Assembly (NCBI RefSeq): GCF_019443505.1
Contig: NZ_CP080377.1
Coordinates: forward strand, 2,852,001 to 2,916,000
DNA from: Janthinobacterium sp. PAMC25594
Lineage (GTDB): Bacteria > Pseudomonadota > Gammaproteobacteria > Burkholderiales > Burkholderiaceae_D
DNA: 64,000 nt
Direction of reading: 5' to 3'
Part shown: positions 1 to 9,093 of the stretch, piece after piece
How positions within the stretch are numbered: position 1 is the first letter of the stretch
Layout: each line of letters begins with the position of its first letter
The notes under the pieces: model-generated
The model's input: the letters and a program-made list of their open reading frames with translations, nothing else
Database searches by the model: none
What the model was told of the DNA's origin: nothing
Translations under genes and position numbers: made by a program

Positions 1-272
1 ACCGACGAGGGATGGCGGCACAGCGGCATCACGTCGACCTGCATGTAGGGAAACAGCGGCAGCGAGGTCAGCAAATTATGCAGCTCGTCCACGCTGTCGA
101 CGTCGAAGACGCTGATGTTGGCGTACTGGCCGGCGATGCGCCACAGGTGGCGCCACTTGCCCTCGTGCTGCAGGCGCTGGGCCAGTTCTTTTTCCGTTTG
201 TTTGAGCTGCGCCGCCTGTTCGGCGGGCATGTTCAATGGCAGGTTCACGTTCATACGTACATGGAATAACAT
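1..272 (-). CDS. catC: muconolactone delta-isomerase, 3' end cut off by window
   Basis: Isomerises muconolactone to 3-oxoadipate enol-lactone in the catechol branch of the beta-ketoadipate pathway (cytoplasm). The visible 90 residues begin MLFHVRMNVNLP and include GKWRHLWRIAGQYANISVF and the terminal PLCRHPSS stretch typical of CatC, whose members are about 92-96 aa, so only a few C-terminal residues lie outside the window. ATG at 272 is preceded by AAGGAG at 6 nt, overlapping the end of catB, so catB and catC are one transcript read leftward from the catR-catB intergenic region. Confidence 0.93.
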   Translation of the reverse strand, partial: MLFHVRMNVNLPLNMPAEQAAQLKQTEKELAQRLQHEGKWRHLWRIAGQYANISVFDVDSVDELHNLLTSLPLFPYMQVDVMPLCRHPSS

Positions 273-281
273 GGTTTCTCC

Positions 282-1391
282 TTATTGACGCTGCATCGCA
301 TGCAGCTTGTCCATATCGATCTCGACGCCCAGGCCCGGACCCGTCGGCACCTGCAGCATGAAGTCGCGGTACACGAGCGGCTCGCGCAAGACTTCCTGCG
401 TCAGCAGCAAGGGGCCAAACAGTTCCGTGCCCCAGGCCAGTTCGGCAAACGTGGAACAGACGTGGGCCGTGGCAGCCGTACCGACGCCGCCTTCGAGCAT
501 GGTGCCGCCGTACAGACCCACGCCAGCCAGACGCGCCACAGTGGCCACTTCCAGCGCGGGCAGCAAGCCGCCCGACTGGGTGATTTTCACTGCAAATACG
601 TCAGCCGCATCGGCCTGGGCCAGCGCCAGCGCATCGGCGGGGCCGTGCAAGGCTTCGTCGGCCATGATGGCCACGTCGAAGCGCTGCTTCAGGCGCGCCA
701 GCGCGGCGCGGTTGCCCGCTTTGACGGGCTGCTCGATCAGGTCGATGCCGCCCGCTTCCAGCGCGGCGATGCCGCGCACGGCGTCCGTCTCGCTCCAGGC
801 CTGGTTGACGTCGACGCGCACGCTGGCACGTTCGCCCAGCGCCCGCTTGATCTCCAGCACGTGGGCCACGTCGTCCATCACGTCGCGCAAGCCGATCTTC
901 AGCTTGAAGATGCGGTGGCGGCGCAAGTCCAGCATTTTTTCCCCTTCGGCGATATCGCGCGCGGTGTCGCCGCTGGCCAGCACCCAGGCCACGGGCAGCG
1001 CATCGCGCACCCGGCCGCCCAGCAATTCCGACAGCGGCACGTTCAGGCGGCGCGCCTGCGCATCGAGCAGCGCCGTCTCGATCGCGCACTTGGCGAAGCG
1101 GTTGCCCTGGATGACCTTGCGCACCCTGGCCATGGCCTTGGCCACTGCGCTTGCCTCCATGCCGAGCAGCAGCGGCGCGATATAGGTATCGATATTCGTC
1201 TTGATACTTTCAGGGCTTTCGCCGCCATAGCTCAAGCCACCGATGGTGGTCGCTTCGCCCCAGCCAGTGATGCCGTCGGCGCAGCGCAGCCGCACCAGCA
1301 CCAAGGTCTGCGTGTTCATGGTGGCGACGGACATCCGGTGCGGGCGGATGGTTGGCACATCGACCAGGTAGGTCTCGATATTTTGAATCAT
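282..1391 (-). CDS. catB: muconate cycloisomerase
   Basis: Converts cis,cis-muconate to muconolactone, using Mn/Mg in the enolase-superfamily fold. The 369-aa product has the usual family length. Visible landmarks are the KLKIG strand with the catalytic lysine pair region (about residues 165-168), metal ligands in DVNQAW and IEQP, and the ADEAL and VFAVKITQSGG segments carrying the third metal ligand and the second catalytic lysine. It is the first gene of catBC, 9 nt before catC and divergent from the LysR gene at 1494. No catA is visible in the window. Expected inducer: cis,cis-muconate through CatR. Confidence 0.95.
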   Translation of the reverse strand: MIQNIETYLVDVPTIRPHRMSVATMNTQTLVLVRLRCADGITGWGEATTIGGLSYGGESPESIKTNIDTYIAPLLLGMEASAVAKAMARVRKVIQGNRFAKCAIETALLDAQARRLNVPLSELLGGRVRDALPVAWVLASGDTARDIAEGEKMLDLRRHRIFKLKIGLRDVMDDVAHVLEIKRALGERASVRVDVNQAWSETDAVRGIAALEAGGIDLIEQPVKAGNRAALARLKQRFDVAIMADEALHGPADALALAQADAADVFAVKITQSGGLLPALEVATVARLAGVGLYGGTMLEGGVGTAATAHVCSTFAELAWGTELFGPLLLTQEVLREPLVYRDFMLQVPTGPGLGVEIDMDKLHAMQRQ

Positions 1392-1462
1392 ATTTATTCC
1401 GTATAATTCTGTAGGGTGGTGACACGATATGCCCCGAATGTGGCCACGTCCAACACCGAGTT

Positions 1463-1489
1463 GGTATCAAACCTATACCTGAAAGGTAT
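1463..1489. promoter_or_regulatory. CatR/CatM-type operator between catR and catB
   Basis: Positions 1475-1489 read ATAC-CTGAAAG-GTAT, an exact match to the ATAC-N7-GTAT site described for CatM/BenM and related CatR proteins. A further half-site GGTAT lies at 1463-1467, giving three GTAT/ATAC half-sites in 27 bp. The perfect site sits just upstream of the regulator's start (1494) and about 85 bp upstream of catB, fitting autoregulation plus activation of catBC. Binding by the neighbouring regulator is inferred. Confidence 0.7.
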
Positions 1490-1493
1490 GAAG

Positions 1494-2408
1494 ATGGAAT
1501 TACGGCACTTGCGCTACTTCGTTGCGGTCGCAGAGGAAAGGAACTTCACGCGGGCCGCCGCGCGCCTGCATATCGCGCAGCCGCCGCTCAGCCGGCAGAT
1601 GCAGCAACTGGAAGAAATCCTGGGCGTGGCGCTGATCGAAAAAGGATCACGGCCCCTGCGGCTGACGGAAGCGGGCGAGTTTTTCCTCGCCCATGCGCGG
1701 CCCCTGCTCGACCAGGTGCGCGACCTGAAGGCGATGACGCAGCGCGTGGGCAAGCTGGAACGCACCCTGTCGATCGGCTTTGTCGCCTCGACCCTGTATG
1801 GGGAATTGCCCGACATCGTGCACCGCTATTGCGAACGCCATCCCGAGGTCGACGTGACCCTGCATGAAATGACGACGGTGCAGCAGTTGAAGGCCCTGAA
1901 GGAAGGCCGCATCGACGTGGGTTTCGGACGCTTGAAAAGCGAAGACCCCAGCATCCGCCGCATCCTGCTGCGCGAGGAGCGGCTGGTGGTGGCGCTGCCG
2001 CCCGGACACCGGCTGGCCAAGGGGGAAGGCGGATTGCGCCTGACTGACCTGATCCACGAAACCCTGCTCGTGTATCCGAAAGCGCCGCGCCCCAGCTTTG
2101 CCGACCAGGTATTGAGCATGTTCAGCGAAGGCAATGTCACGCCCGGCCCCGTCACGGAAGTGCGCGAATTGCAGATTTCCATGGGACTGGTGGCGGCTGG
2201 CCAGGGCATTTCCATCGTGCCGGAAAGCGTGCAGGCCATGCATCACCGGAACGTCGTGTACCGCAAGCTGGACGACAAGCATGCGTTCTCGCCCATTTTA
2301 TTCAGCATGCGGCATATGGACCGCTCGCCGGAACTGGAAAACATCCTCGCTGCCGTATATTCGATCTACGATGAACACGGCATCGCGCACGTCAAGGAAA
2401 GCCTGTAA
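1494..2408 (+). CDS. catR: LysR-family regulator of catBC
   Basis: A 304-aa LysR-type transcription factor. The N-terminal winged helix (about residues 1-60: MELRHLRYFVAVAEERNFTR, AAARLHIAQPPLSRQMQQLE) is followed by a two-lobed effector-binding domain. I place the start at ATG 1494 because GAAAGG lies 7 nt upstream; an in-frame ATG at 1488 would leave no room for it. Divergent position to catB and the ATAC-N7-GTAT site in between identify it as the muconate-responsive activator, though BenM-like effector breadth cannot be excluded. Confidence 0.85.
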   Translation: MELRHLRYFVAVAEERNFTRAAARLHIAQPPLSRQMQQLEEILGVALIEKGSRPLRLTEAGEFFLAHARPLLDQVRDLKAMTQRVGKLERTLSIGFVASTLYGELPDIVHRYCERHPEVDVTLHEMTTVQQLKALKEGRIDVGFGRLKSEDPSIRRILLREERLVVALPPGHRLAKGEGGLRLTDLIHETLLVYPKAPRPSFADQVLSMFSEGNVTPGPVTEVRELQISMGLVAAGQGISIVPESVQAMHHRNVVYRKLDDKHAFSPILFSMRHMDRSPELENILAAVYSIYDEHGIAHVKESL

Positions 2409-2414
2409 CAGTGA

Positions 2415-2798
2415 CTACGCCGCATCGGCCAGCAGTTCCGGCCGCAGCGCGCGGATGCGCAGCTCCGTGAAATAGCCGCCCGCCTCGTTGTAGCGCAGGT
2501 AGTGGCGACCGCAGTTCAGGCAGCGCGCCACCTGACTCAGGTTGGCGGGATAGTAACGGGGCGCGATGGGCGCATCGATGCTGTCATAGCGCGTGCCGTG
2601 CGGGTGGTATTCGGCAAACGTCGGTTCCTCGTACGGATCTTCGCGCAGGGTGCCGATTTCTTCAAACCGATCCAGCTCCAGCGAAGTGGGCAGGCGTTGC
2701 CAGGCGTCCAGCGGGACGGCGCAGCAGCTGCATTTTTTTGTCACCAGCGCCGACGCGGCGGCCAGTGCGGACAAGGCGGGGAAATCGATGAATACCAT
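2415..2798 (-). CDS. hypothetical protein with paired cysteines
   Basis: I do not recognise this family. The product, 127 aa from ATG 2798, contains two cysteine pairs, KKCSCC near residue 22 and ARCLNCGRHYLRYNE near residue 92, spaced as in a zinc ribbon, separated by an acidic, Pro/Tyr-rich middle. An upstream ATG at 2831 in the same frame would add 11 residues; neither start has a strong Shine-Dalgarno. It converges on catR with 6 nt between the stop codons and lies downstream of the PepSY gene on the same strand. Confidence 0.6.
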   Translation of the reverse strand: MVFIDFPALSALAAASALVTKKCSCCAVPLDAWQRLPTSLELDRFEEIGTLREDPYEEPTFAEYHPHGTRYDSIDAPIAPRYYPANLSQVARCLNCGRHYLRYNEAGGYFTELRIRALRPELLADAA

Positions 2799-2854
2799 GT
2801 TCAGCCATTGCAAAGGGGCGGCCCATGGCAACGAGCCTGGCCGCGCCCCTTATT

Positions 2855-4204
2855 CTAGCGCAGTCGCATCCTGCCGATACGCGCACCCCATTTCGCCAGG
2901 AGCAGCTCCAGCAGCATCAGCATGCAGGCGGAAATGAGCAGCAGCGGCATCAGCGCGCACATGCCTGCCGCCACCAGCCAGGCCAGCGCGGACGGCGAGG
3001 TCCAGGCGCCCGGCAGCAGCCGGGGCAAGCCCAGCGAGCCTGGCGGGCGGCGCTTGAAGAACATCACCCAGCCCGACACCAGCGAGAACAGCACGCTGGC
3101 GCCAAACAGCAGCAGCAAGGCCTGGTTCCACCAGCCGAATTCCCCGCGATGAAATGGAATGCCGATGGCCGTGGCCTTGCCGAACACCGTCTGCGCCTGC
3201 CACCCCGCATAGTACAAAGGCTTGCCGCTATAGGCGTCGAATTGCAGGTCGAAGCGCAAGGTGGGCTGGCTGCGGTCGGCCATGGTGGCGCGCCATACAT
3301 CGTCCTGGCTGGCCGGCGCCGTCAGTTGCACGGCGATGGCGGGTGCATGGCTGCGCGCCACTTGCCAGGCATCCTGCCAGTCGAGCGGAGCGCCCTCCTC
3401 GCGCGAATGCAGACCGCGCGGCACGGGCGGCGGCGCCTGGCCGCTGGCATCGCGCAGCGCGCGGATGCGCCCGCCCGCCTGCTGGCTCCACGTCAGCCCT
3501 GTCGTCAGGATCACGACGCTGACGATGCCGAGCGCCACGCCGAGAAAAGCATGCCACTGGCGCCAACCGTTGCGCCCCCGCGCGCCCCGCTTCGGCAAGC
3601 CAGATTGCGCGCCGCGCGGCCACCACAGCACCACGCCCGTCACCAGCATCACCATCAGCCAGCTGGCGGCCAGCTCGATCATCCAGCGCCAGCCATCGTT
3701 TTGCAGCAGGCGCGAATGCAGCTTCCTGGCCCAGTTGCCGAAACGCTCACTGCTGGCCAGGCTGCCCAGCACGCGCGCGTCATACGGATTCACATACACG
3801 ACGATGGCTTGCGCGGGCAGGCCGAACTTCGGCCTGGCGGGCGTGACCGGCGCGGCATGCCCGCCATGGCCCGCATGTTCATCGGGCGCGCCACCGGGCG
3901 GCGCGAACGCCACTTGCACCGCATCGTCCTGTTGAAACGGCGGCACCACGTGCTGCACCGCCCAGCCGCGCGGCGCCGCCCGTTCCGCTGCCGCCACGGC
4001 GGCGTCCAGCGGCAGCATGGACGCTTGTGGCGTCACGTGATCCAGGTGCTGGTACAGACGTGCCTCGATCTGCGGCGTGAACACATACAAAATGCCCGTC
4101 AGGGTGGCCACCAGCGCGAATGGCGAGGCGATCAGCGCGGCCCAGAAGTGGATGCGCCAGTACAGGCTTTTGCGCCGCGCGATGAGAAAGGTGTGATCGT
4201 CCAT
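2855..4204 (-). CDS. PepSY-associated TM helix protein
   Basis: An inner-membrane protein of the PepSY_TM family, which often accompanies TonB receptors and is thought to reduce or process imported metal complexes. Start chosen at ATG 4204 (MDDHTFLIARRK), with GAGG 6 nt upstream; ATG at 4210 would have no spacing. The 449-aa product shows TM segments near residues 22-43 (FWAALIASPFALVATLTGILYV), about 180-200 (ELAASWLMVMLVTGVVLWW), about 220-240, and two or three near the C-terminus. The first periplasmic loop has a His-rich DEHAGHGGHAAP stretch, suggestive of copper or another soft metal. It follows the TonB receptor by a few bases. Confidence 0.82.
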   Translation of the reverse strand: MDDHTFLIARRKSLYWRIHFWAALIASPFALVATLTGILYVFTPQIEARLYQHLDHVTPQASMLPLDAAVAAAERAAPRGWAVQHVVPPFQQDDAVQVAFAPPGGAPDEHAGHGGHAAPVTPARPKFGLPAQAIVVYVNPYDARVLGSLASSERFGNWARKLHSRLLQNDGWRWMIELAASWLMVMLVTGVVLWWPRGAQSGLPKRGARGRNGWRQWHAFLGVALGIVSVVILTTGLTWSQQAGGRIRALRDASGQAPPPVPRGLHSREEGAPLDWQDAWQVARSHAPAIAVQLTAPASQDDVWRATMADRSQPTLRFDLQFDAYSGKPLYYAGWQAQTVFGKATAIGIPFHRGEFGWWNQALLLLFGASVLFSLVSGWVMFFKRRPPGSLGLPRLLPGAWTSPSALAWLVAAGMCALMPLLLISACMLMLLELLLAKWGARIGRMRLR

Positions 4205-4212
4205 GGCCATCC

Positions 4213-6336
4213 TCACAGTGCGTTGAAGGTATAGCCCAGGCCCAGCATCACGCTGCGCGGCGCACCGGGCGTGTACTGGTTCTGGCTGTTCGGCGCATAG
4301 CTGCCCGTGCCCGCATAGCTGCTGCTGGCCGAATCGGCATAGCGTTTGTCGGCCAGGTTGCGCACCTGCGCCCACGCTTCCAGCCCGCACGCGATCTGGT
4401 AGCTGGCGCGCAGGTTCAGCAAGGCGTGGCCCTGGTACTCCACCGTATTGGCGTTATTCATCCAGTAGCGGCCCTGGTGCACGGCTTCGAGCGCGATACG
4501 CGCGCCCGTAACGGGCTTGTAGCCGATCTCGAACGAGGTGATGTCGCGCGGCGCCTGCGGCATGGCGCGGCCGCTGTAATCGAGGCTGGCAGAGACCTGG
4601 TAGCGCAGGTAGCGGTGGCGCGCGATGGCCGTGGCAAAGCGCGCGTCGAACGGGCCGCTGTCGTAGTTCAGGCCCAGCTCCAGGCCTTCGCTGCGCGTGC
4701 GTCCCGCATTGCGGTTTTCGCTGTTGCCCGGCGAGAGCGTGTAGCTGACGATGGTGTCGCGCCCGTCGAGCCGGTACAGGGCCGTGTCGAGTTTCAGCCG
4801 GCCCTGCAAAAAGGCCCAGCGCAAGCCCAGTTCATAGTTGTTGTAGACGGACGGCTGCAGGTCGGCGATGCCCGTCTTGCCATATAGCTGGCTCACCTCG
4901 GGCGGCGTAAAACCCTGGCTGACGTTCGCATACGCGCTGCCCGCATGACCGATGGCGTAGGTGGCACCCAGCTTCGGGCTCACATGCGAAAAGCTGCGCG
5001 ACTCGTCGGGTGCGCCGTAATTGACGCTGCCGCCCGGCGCCAGATTGTTATGATAGTCGTAGCGGATGGCGTCCGAGCGGCCGCCCAGCACCACGCGCAT
5101 GCCGGCCAGCGGCGTCAATTCCCATTGCGCGAAGACGGCCGTGTTCAGAATGTCCGTCTGGTAGTCGCGCACGCCCTGCGGATTGGACGCATTGGCCAGC
5201 GTGTAGCGCAGGTAGCGGCCCGTGGCCGCATCGCGCACGATGGAGAGATTATCGCTGACAAAGGGATTGTCGCTCTTGTCCACGTACACGCCAAAGACCA
5301 GGCGCGAACGCAGCCACGCGAATTCCTGCTGGTGTTTCACGTCCAGCCCCAGCGAATCGACGTGGTTGTTGTTGATGACGCCCTTGCACAGCATGCCTGC
5401 GCAACTGCCGATGGAATACGCGGGGATCTGTCCATGGTCGTTCTTGCGCGTAAACACGGTGACGGTGCTCGTGCCATTGGCCGTCGTCGCGCCCTCCCAC
5501 GCCAGATTCATGCGCGTGGTCTTGTCCTTGCGGTAGGTAAACGTGTTCAGGCTCTTGCCCGGGGCATTGCGATAGTCGTTCTCGAACAGGCTGCCCGTCA
5601 TGGCCGCGTCGAGATCCGTGTGGACGAGGGTGGCGCGCAGCTGCGAGGTGGGACTGAGCGCATAGTCGGCGCGCAGCGAGAACGAATCCTTGTCGCCATA
5701 GCTGTACTCTTGCCAGTTGTCGCGCGAACGGCGCGAGCTGTAATGGGAAAAGCGCAGTCCCAGCGGCCCCCAGGTATCGCTGGCGGAGGTGTCGTAGCGG
5801 GTGAAGCCGCCCACGCTGTCGCGCCGCACGCCCACCTTGGCCGTGGGCGTGGCGCTGGCGCCGGCCGTGAGGAAATTGACGGCGCCGCCCACGGCATTGC
5901 TGCCATACAGCGAGGAAGCGGCGCCCTTCACCACTTCCACGCCGCTGGCCCCCGCCATGTTCATTTCATTGAGCGAGTTGTGGTTGAAAACGCCCAACGG
6001 ACGGATGGGGATGCCGTCTTCCAGGTACTGGTAGACGGCATTCGTGCCGATGGGCTGGCGGATGCTCATGCTGTGCTGCTCGTTGCCCAGGTCATTCCAG
6101 TACACGCCGGCGATGCGGTTGAGGATATCGCCCATGGTCTTGGGCTTGTCGCGTTCCAGGGTTTTGGCATTGACGACGCCGATGGCCTGCGGCGTCTCGG
6201 ACAGCCATGATTGCGCGCGCGAACCGGAAACGACGACGGTGTCGATGGCGTGGTCGGTTTGGTCAAGTTGCTGCGCCCGCGCGCAGGGGTAGGCCACGGT
6301 GATGGCGACGGCCAGCACCAATAATTTCTTGTTCAT
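4213..6336 (-). CDS. TonB-dependent receptor (metal/siderophore type)
   Basis: Outer-membrane TonB-dependent receptor of 707 aa, the usual size for metal-chelate receptors. A signal peptide ends at PCARA-QQ (about residue 21); DTVVVSGSRAQSWL is the TonB-box region, followed by a plug domain (about residues 35-150, with ASSLYGSNAVGGAVNF) and a 22-strand barrel ending in LGLGYTFNAL. It is sandwiched between a DUF2946 gene and a PepSY_TM gene, an arrangement commonly linked to copper or ferric-siderophore uptake. The actual substrate cannot be read from sequence. No convincing Fur box is visible in the 77-bp gap upstream. Confidence 0.87.
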   Translation of the reverse strand: MNKKLLVLAVAITVAYPCARAQQLDQTDHAIDTVVVSGSRAQSWLSETPQAIGVVNAKTLERDKPKTMGDILNRIAGVYWNDLGNEQHSMSIRQPIGTNAVYQYLEDGIPIRPLGVFNHNSLNEMNMAGASGVEVVKGAASSLYGSNAVGGAVNFLTAGASATPTAKVGVRRDSVGGFTRYDTSASDTWGPLGLRFSHYSSRRSRDNWQEYSYGDKDSFSLRADYALSPTSQLRATLVHTDLDAAMTGSLFENDYRNAPGKSLNTFTYRKDKTTRMNLAWEGATTANGTSTVTVFTRKNDHGQIPAYSIGSCAGMLCKGVINNNHVDSLGLDVKHQQEFAWLRSRLVFGVYVDKSDNPFVSDNLSIVRDAATGRYLRYTLANASNPQGVRDYQTDILNTAVFAQWELTPLAGMRVVLGGRSDAIRYDYHNNLAPGGSVNYGAPDESRSFSHVSPKLGATYAIGHAGSAYANVSQGFTPPEVSQLYGKTGIADLQPSVYNNYELGLRWAFLQGRLKLDTALYRLDGRDTIVSYTLSPGNSENRNAGRTRSEGLELGLNYDSGPFDARFATAIARHRYLRYQVSASLDYSGRAMPQAPRDITSFEIGYKPVTGARIALEAVHQGRYWMNNANTVEYQGHALLNLRASYQIACGLEAWAQVRNLADKRYADSASSSYAGTGSYAPNSQNQYTPGAPRSVMLGLGYTFNAL

Positions 6337-6413
6337 GTGATTCTCGTTTAAGTGTGCGGATGCGGCGCGTCACACCGCAAGGTGGACAGCGCCAGCATTG
6401 AAAATGCAAAAAC

Positions 6414-6812
6414 TTAAACGGAATCGGGCGGCGCGCGCGACTGCGCGGTGGACCAGATGAACAGCGGGGATGGGGATTGGTAGTACAGGGCCGGGAAAAT
6501 GGCCGTGCCGCTGGCCACAAGCAGCGGCAGCACGGGGCTGGCGGGCGGCAGGCCGACGGAACCCGCATGCGTGGAACAGAAGGCGCAATGCTCCATCTGC
6601 ATGGCCTTGCCGCCGGATTTTTCATCGGCGGCGCCATCATCAACCTGGACAAAACGGATGCCGGCCACCGAGCAGATTTCCGCCCAGCCGGAGCCGGACT
6701 CCTGCTTGGCATTGGCGACGGCCTGGGAAATCGATGGCGCGAGCGCCGCCAGCAGGATCGCGAAACAGGCGATCCAGGCGGCAAAGCGGCGCGTGAACAA
6801 GGTCATTCCCAT
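6414..6812 (-). CDS. DUF2946 family protein
   Basis: A 132-aa protein with an N-terminal hydrophobic signal/anchor (WIACFAILLAALAPSISQA), a metal-site-like cluster MEHCAFCSTHAG near residues 72-84, and a second hydrophobic segment (PPASPVLPLLVASGTAIFPALYY). This matches DUF2946, small periplasm-facing proteins frequently beside TonB copper receptors. Starts at 6812 and 6806 are both possible. It probably forms an operon with the TonB receptor and PepSY gene downstream; a role in metal delivery is inference. Confidence 0.72.
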   Translation of the reverse strand: MGMTLFTRRFAAWIACFAILLAALAPSISQAVANAKQESGSGWAEICSVAGIRFVQVDDGAADEKSGGKAMQMEHCAFCSTHAGSVGLPPASPVLPLLVASGTAIFPALYYQSPSPLFIWSTAQSRAPPDSV

Positions 6813-6859
6813 GGCCGCATTTTACCAGCGGCCGCCGGGACTGGGTAGCGAAAAGCGGC

Positions 6860-7456
6860 TCAGGCGGCCGGACAGGCGGCATTGCCGCTGTCAAAAGCGC
6901 GCACCACGCTGGCCGCATCGGCGGCGATGCGGCGCACGGCGCGGCGGTGACCGAGTACCAGTTCATCGTAGCCGGCGCCCACTTTTTCATTGGCGATCGT
7001 GCGGCAAGTGACCACCTTGCTGCTGGCCAGCTGGCGCACGCTCCACACGGCATCGATCAGCGCATACTGGCCCATCACGGACTCGAAACGCTGCACATTG
7101 GTGCTGATGCGGTACACGGGCAGGTTGTCAGGATGTGGCGTACGGAACACATCGATGGCGCCCAGGTCGTTCGTCACGGCCGTCGACAGGGCCTGGCCGA
7201 TCTCGCCGGCCAGCGGTCCCGCCCAGCGCTGCTGCTCCAGCAATTCGATGCGTCCCGACGGCGCCGTCACGACAAACTGGTTGCGGCTCACCTGCTGCGG
7301 CACGCTGACGGCCAGCACCTCGACATAGTATTTGACGGGTTTGGCCGGCTGCGCGTCGGCGCCGCCGCTGAGCGTATAGAAGTGCTCGGGCTGGGGCGTG
7401 GAGCAGGCGCCCAGCAGGCTGCCAGCCAGCAGCGCGGCAAACATCGGTTTCATCAT
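6860..7456 (-). CDS. pqiC: PqiC-type outer-membrane lipoprotein
   Basis: 198-aa lipoprotein of the ABC-type transport auxiliary family (PqiC/YmbA). The signal peptide ends in the lipobox LLGAC at residue 18, followed by STPQPEHFYTLSG typical of the family. It is thought to anchor the PqiB needle to the outer membrane for lipid trafficking. ATG at 7456 overlaps the pqiB stop (ATGA), indicating translational coupling. The C-terminal part holds the IDAVWSVRQL beta-strand region. Confidence 0.88.
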   Translation of the reverse strand: MMKPMFAALLAGSLLGACSTPQPEHFYTLSGGADAQPAKPVKYYVEVLAVSVPQQVSRNQFVVTAPSGRIELLEQQRWAGPLAGEIGQALSTAVTNDLGAIDVFRTPHPDNLPVYRISTNVQRFESVMGQYALIDAVWSVRQLASSKVVTCRTIANEKVGAGYDELVLGHRRAVRRIAADAASVVRAFDSGNAACPAA

Positions 7457-9093
7457 TTTTTTTCATCTCCTTTTTTACCGCGGATCAGGGACTCGGGGTG
7501 ACGTTCCAGGTAATCCGACAGCGCATTGAGCGATTGCAGGGTTTGCGTCAGTTGCTGCAAGGCCTGGCGCACGTCCGACTGCAGCGGCGAATCCTTTTGC
7601 AGCACCTGTTCGGCCGTGCCGAAGGTCTGTTTCGCCGCCGTCAGGGTATCGCGCATTTCCGGCACCACCTGGCCATCGAGCTGCTTGAACAGGGTATTGG
7701 CCTGCTTGATGGTGGCGTTCAGGTTGTTGCCGATCTCCGCGTATGGCACCTGATCGAGCTTGCGGGCGATGCTGGCGATCTGCGTCTGCAGTTCATCGAG
7801 GGTATTGGGCACGGTGGGCACTTCCAGCGGATACCTGTTCAAGTCCAGCGCCACCTTCGGCGCTTTCGGGAAGAAGTCGAGCGCGATATACAGCTGGCTG
7901 GTGAGCAGGTTGCCCGTGCGTAGCTGCGCGCGCAAACCGCGGCTGACCATGCGTTCGAGCAGCTGGTGCCCGGCCGAGCCTTCCGCATCGTCGACGGCCG
8001 CCTTGAAGCGCATGCCCAGGCGCGCCGGATACAGATTGACGGTGACGGGCATGCGGAAGTTCTTCTTCACGGGATCGAATTCGATGCCCACCGAGCGCAC
8101 CTCGCCCAGCACGATGCCACGGAAGTCCACCGTGGCGCCAGGCTGCAAGCCGCGCAGGGACTGGTCGAAATAGAATACGGTGGTGATCGCCTCGCCATCG
8201 GGTTCGCGCATGGCGCTGGCCTCGTCGGCCGCCAGACGGAAATTGGTATCGGCCGGCGCGGGTTCCTCGGGCTTGCGGCCGTTTTCCGCCTCGAAGGCGA
8301 TGCCGCCCACCAGCATGGCGGCCAGCGACTGCGTATTCAATTTGAAGCCGTTCGAATCGAGGCGCACGTCGACGCCGCTGGCATGCCACCAGCGCGCATT
8401 CTTGCCGACGAACTGGTCGTACGGCGCATTGACGAAGACCGACATGGTGATGCCGTTGCCATCCTTGTCCAGCGCGAAACTGACCACCTTGCCCACGCGC
8501 AGACGGTGGAAGAACAGGGGCGAGCCCACGTCGACGGAGCCGAGGCTGTCCGCATGCAGGGTGTACAGCTTGCCCTTCTGGTCGCCGGCCACGGCGGGCG
8601 GATTTTCCATGCCGACGAAATCCTCCTTTTTGGCTTCCGACTTGCCCGTGTCGACGCCGATGTAGGCGCCCGACAGCAAGGTGCCCAGGCCCGTCACGCC
8701 GCTGGCGCCGATCTGCGGGCGCACCACCCAGAAGCGCGAATCGGCGGTGGCGAAACGGCGCGCTTCCTTGCTCATGTCGATCGTCACCAGCACCTTGCTC
8801 AAGTCGTCGCCGAGGGTAATGGCGCGCACCTGGCCGATGTCGACGTCCTTGTACTTGACCTTGGTCTTGCCCGGCTCCAGCCCTTCGGCGCTCTTGAAGC
8901 TGACCGTCACCGTGGGGCCCTGGTCGAGGATGGACTTGGCGGCCAGGCCCGCCCCGATCAGCGCGGCCAGCAGCGGAATGAGCCAAACCAGCGATGGCAG
9001 CCAGCGGCTGCCCTGCTCCACATCGGGTTCCGGCAACGGGGGGACGCTCTGGCCACCCGTTTCTGCAAGGTCGCCCGCTTCTTTGTCAGACAT
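7453..9093 (-). CDS. pqiB: PqiB, MCE/MlaD-domain protein
   Basis: 546-aa intermembrane MCE protein. One N-terminal TM helix (about residues 33-53, SLVWLIPLLAALIGAGLAAKSI) precedes three MlaD/MCE repeats (roughly residues 55-155, 170-275 and 300-400; note TVSFKSAEGLEPGKTKVKYKDVDIG and TVDFRGIVLGEVRSVGIE) and a C-terminal helical needle region. Start taken at ATG 9093 because GGAG lies 7 nt upstream; a TTG at 9105 lacks one. It overlaps pqiA by 8 nt and pqiC by 4 nt. The family forms a hollow tunnel for lipid transfer between membranes. Confidence 0.92.
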   Translation of the reverse strand: MSDKEAGDLAETGGQSVPPLPEPDVEQGSRWLPSLVWLIPLLAALIGAGLAAKSILDQGPTVTVSFKSAEGLEPGKTKVKYKDVDIGQVRAITLGDDLSKVLVTIDMSKEARRFATADSRFWVVRPQIGASGVTGLGTLLSGAYIGVDTGKSEAKKEDFVGMENPPAVAGDQKGKLYTLHADSLGSVDVGSPLFFHRLRVGKVVSFALDKDGNGITMSVFVNAPYDQFVGKNARWWHASGVDVRLDSNGFKLNTQSLAAMLVGGIAFEAENGRKPEEPAPADTNFRLAADEASAMREPDGEAITTVFYFDQSLRGLQPGATVDFRGIVLGEVRSVGIEFDPVKKNFRMPVTVNLYPARLGMRFKAAVDDAEGSAGHQLLERMVSRGLRAQLRTGNLLTSQLYIALDFFPKAPKVALDLNRYPLEVPTVPNTLDELQTQIASIARKLDQVPYAEIGNNLNATIKQANTLFKQLDGQVVPEMRDTLTAAKQTFGTAEQVLQKDSPLQSDVRQALQQLTQTLQSLNALSDYLERHPESLIRGKKGDEKK

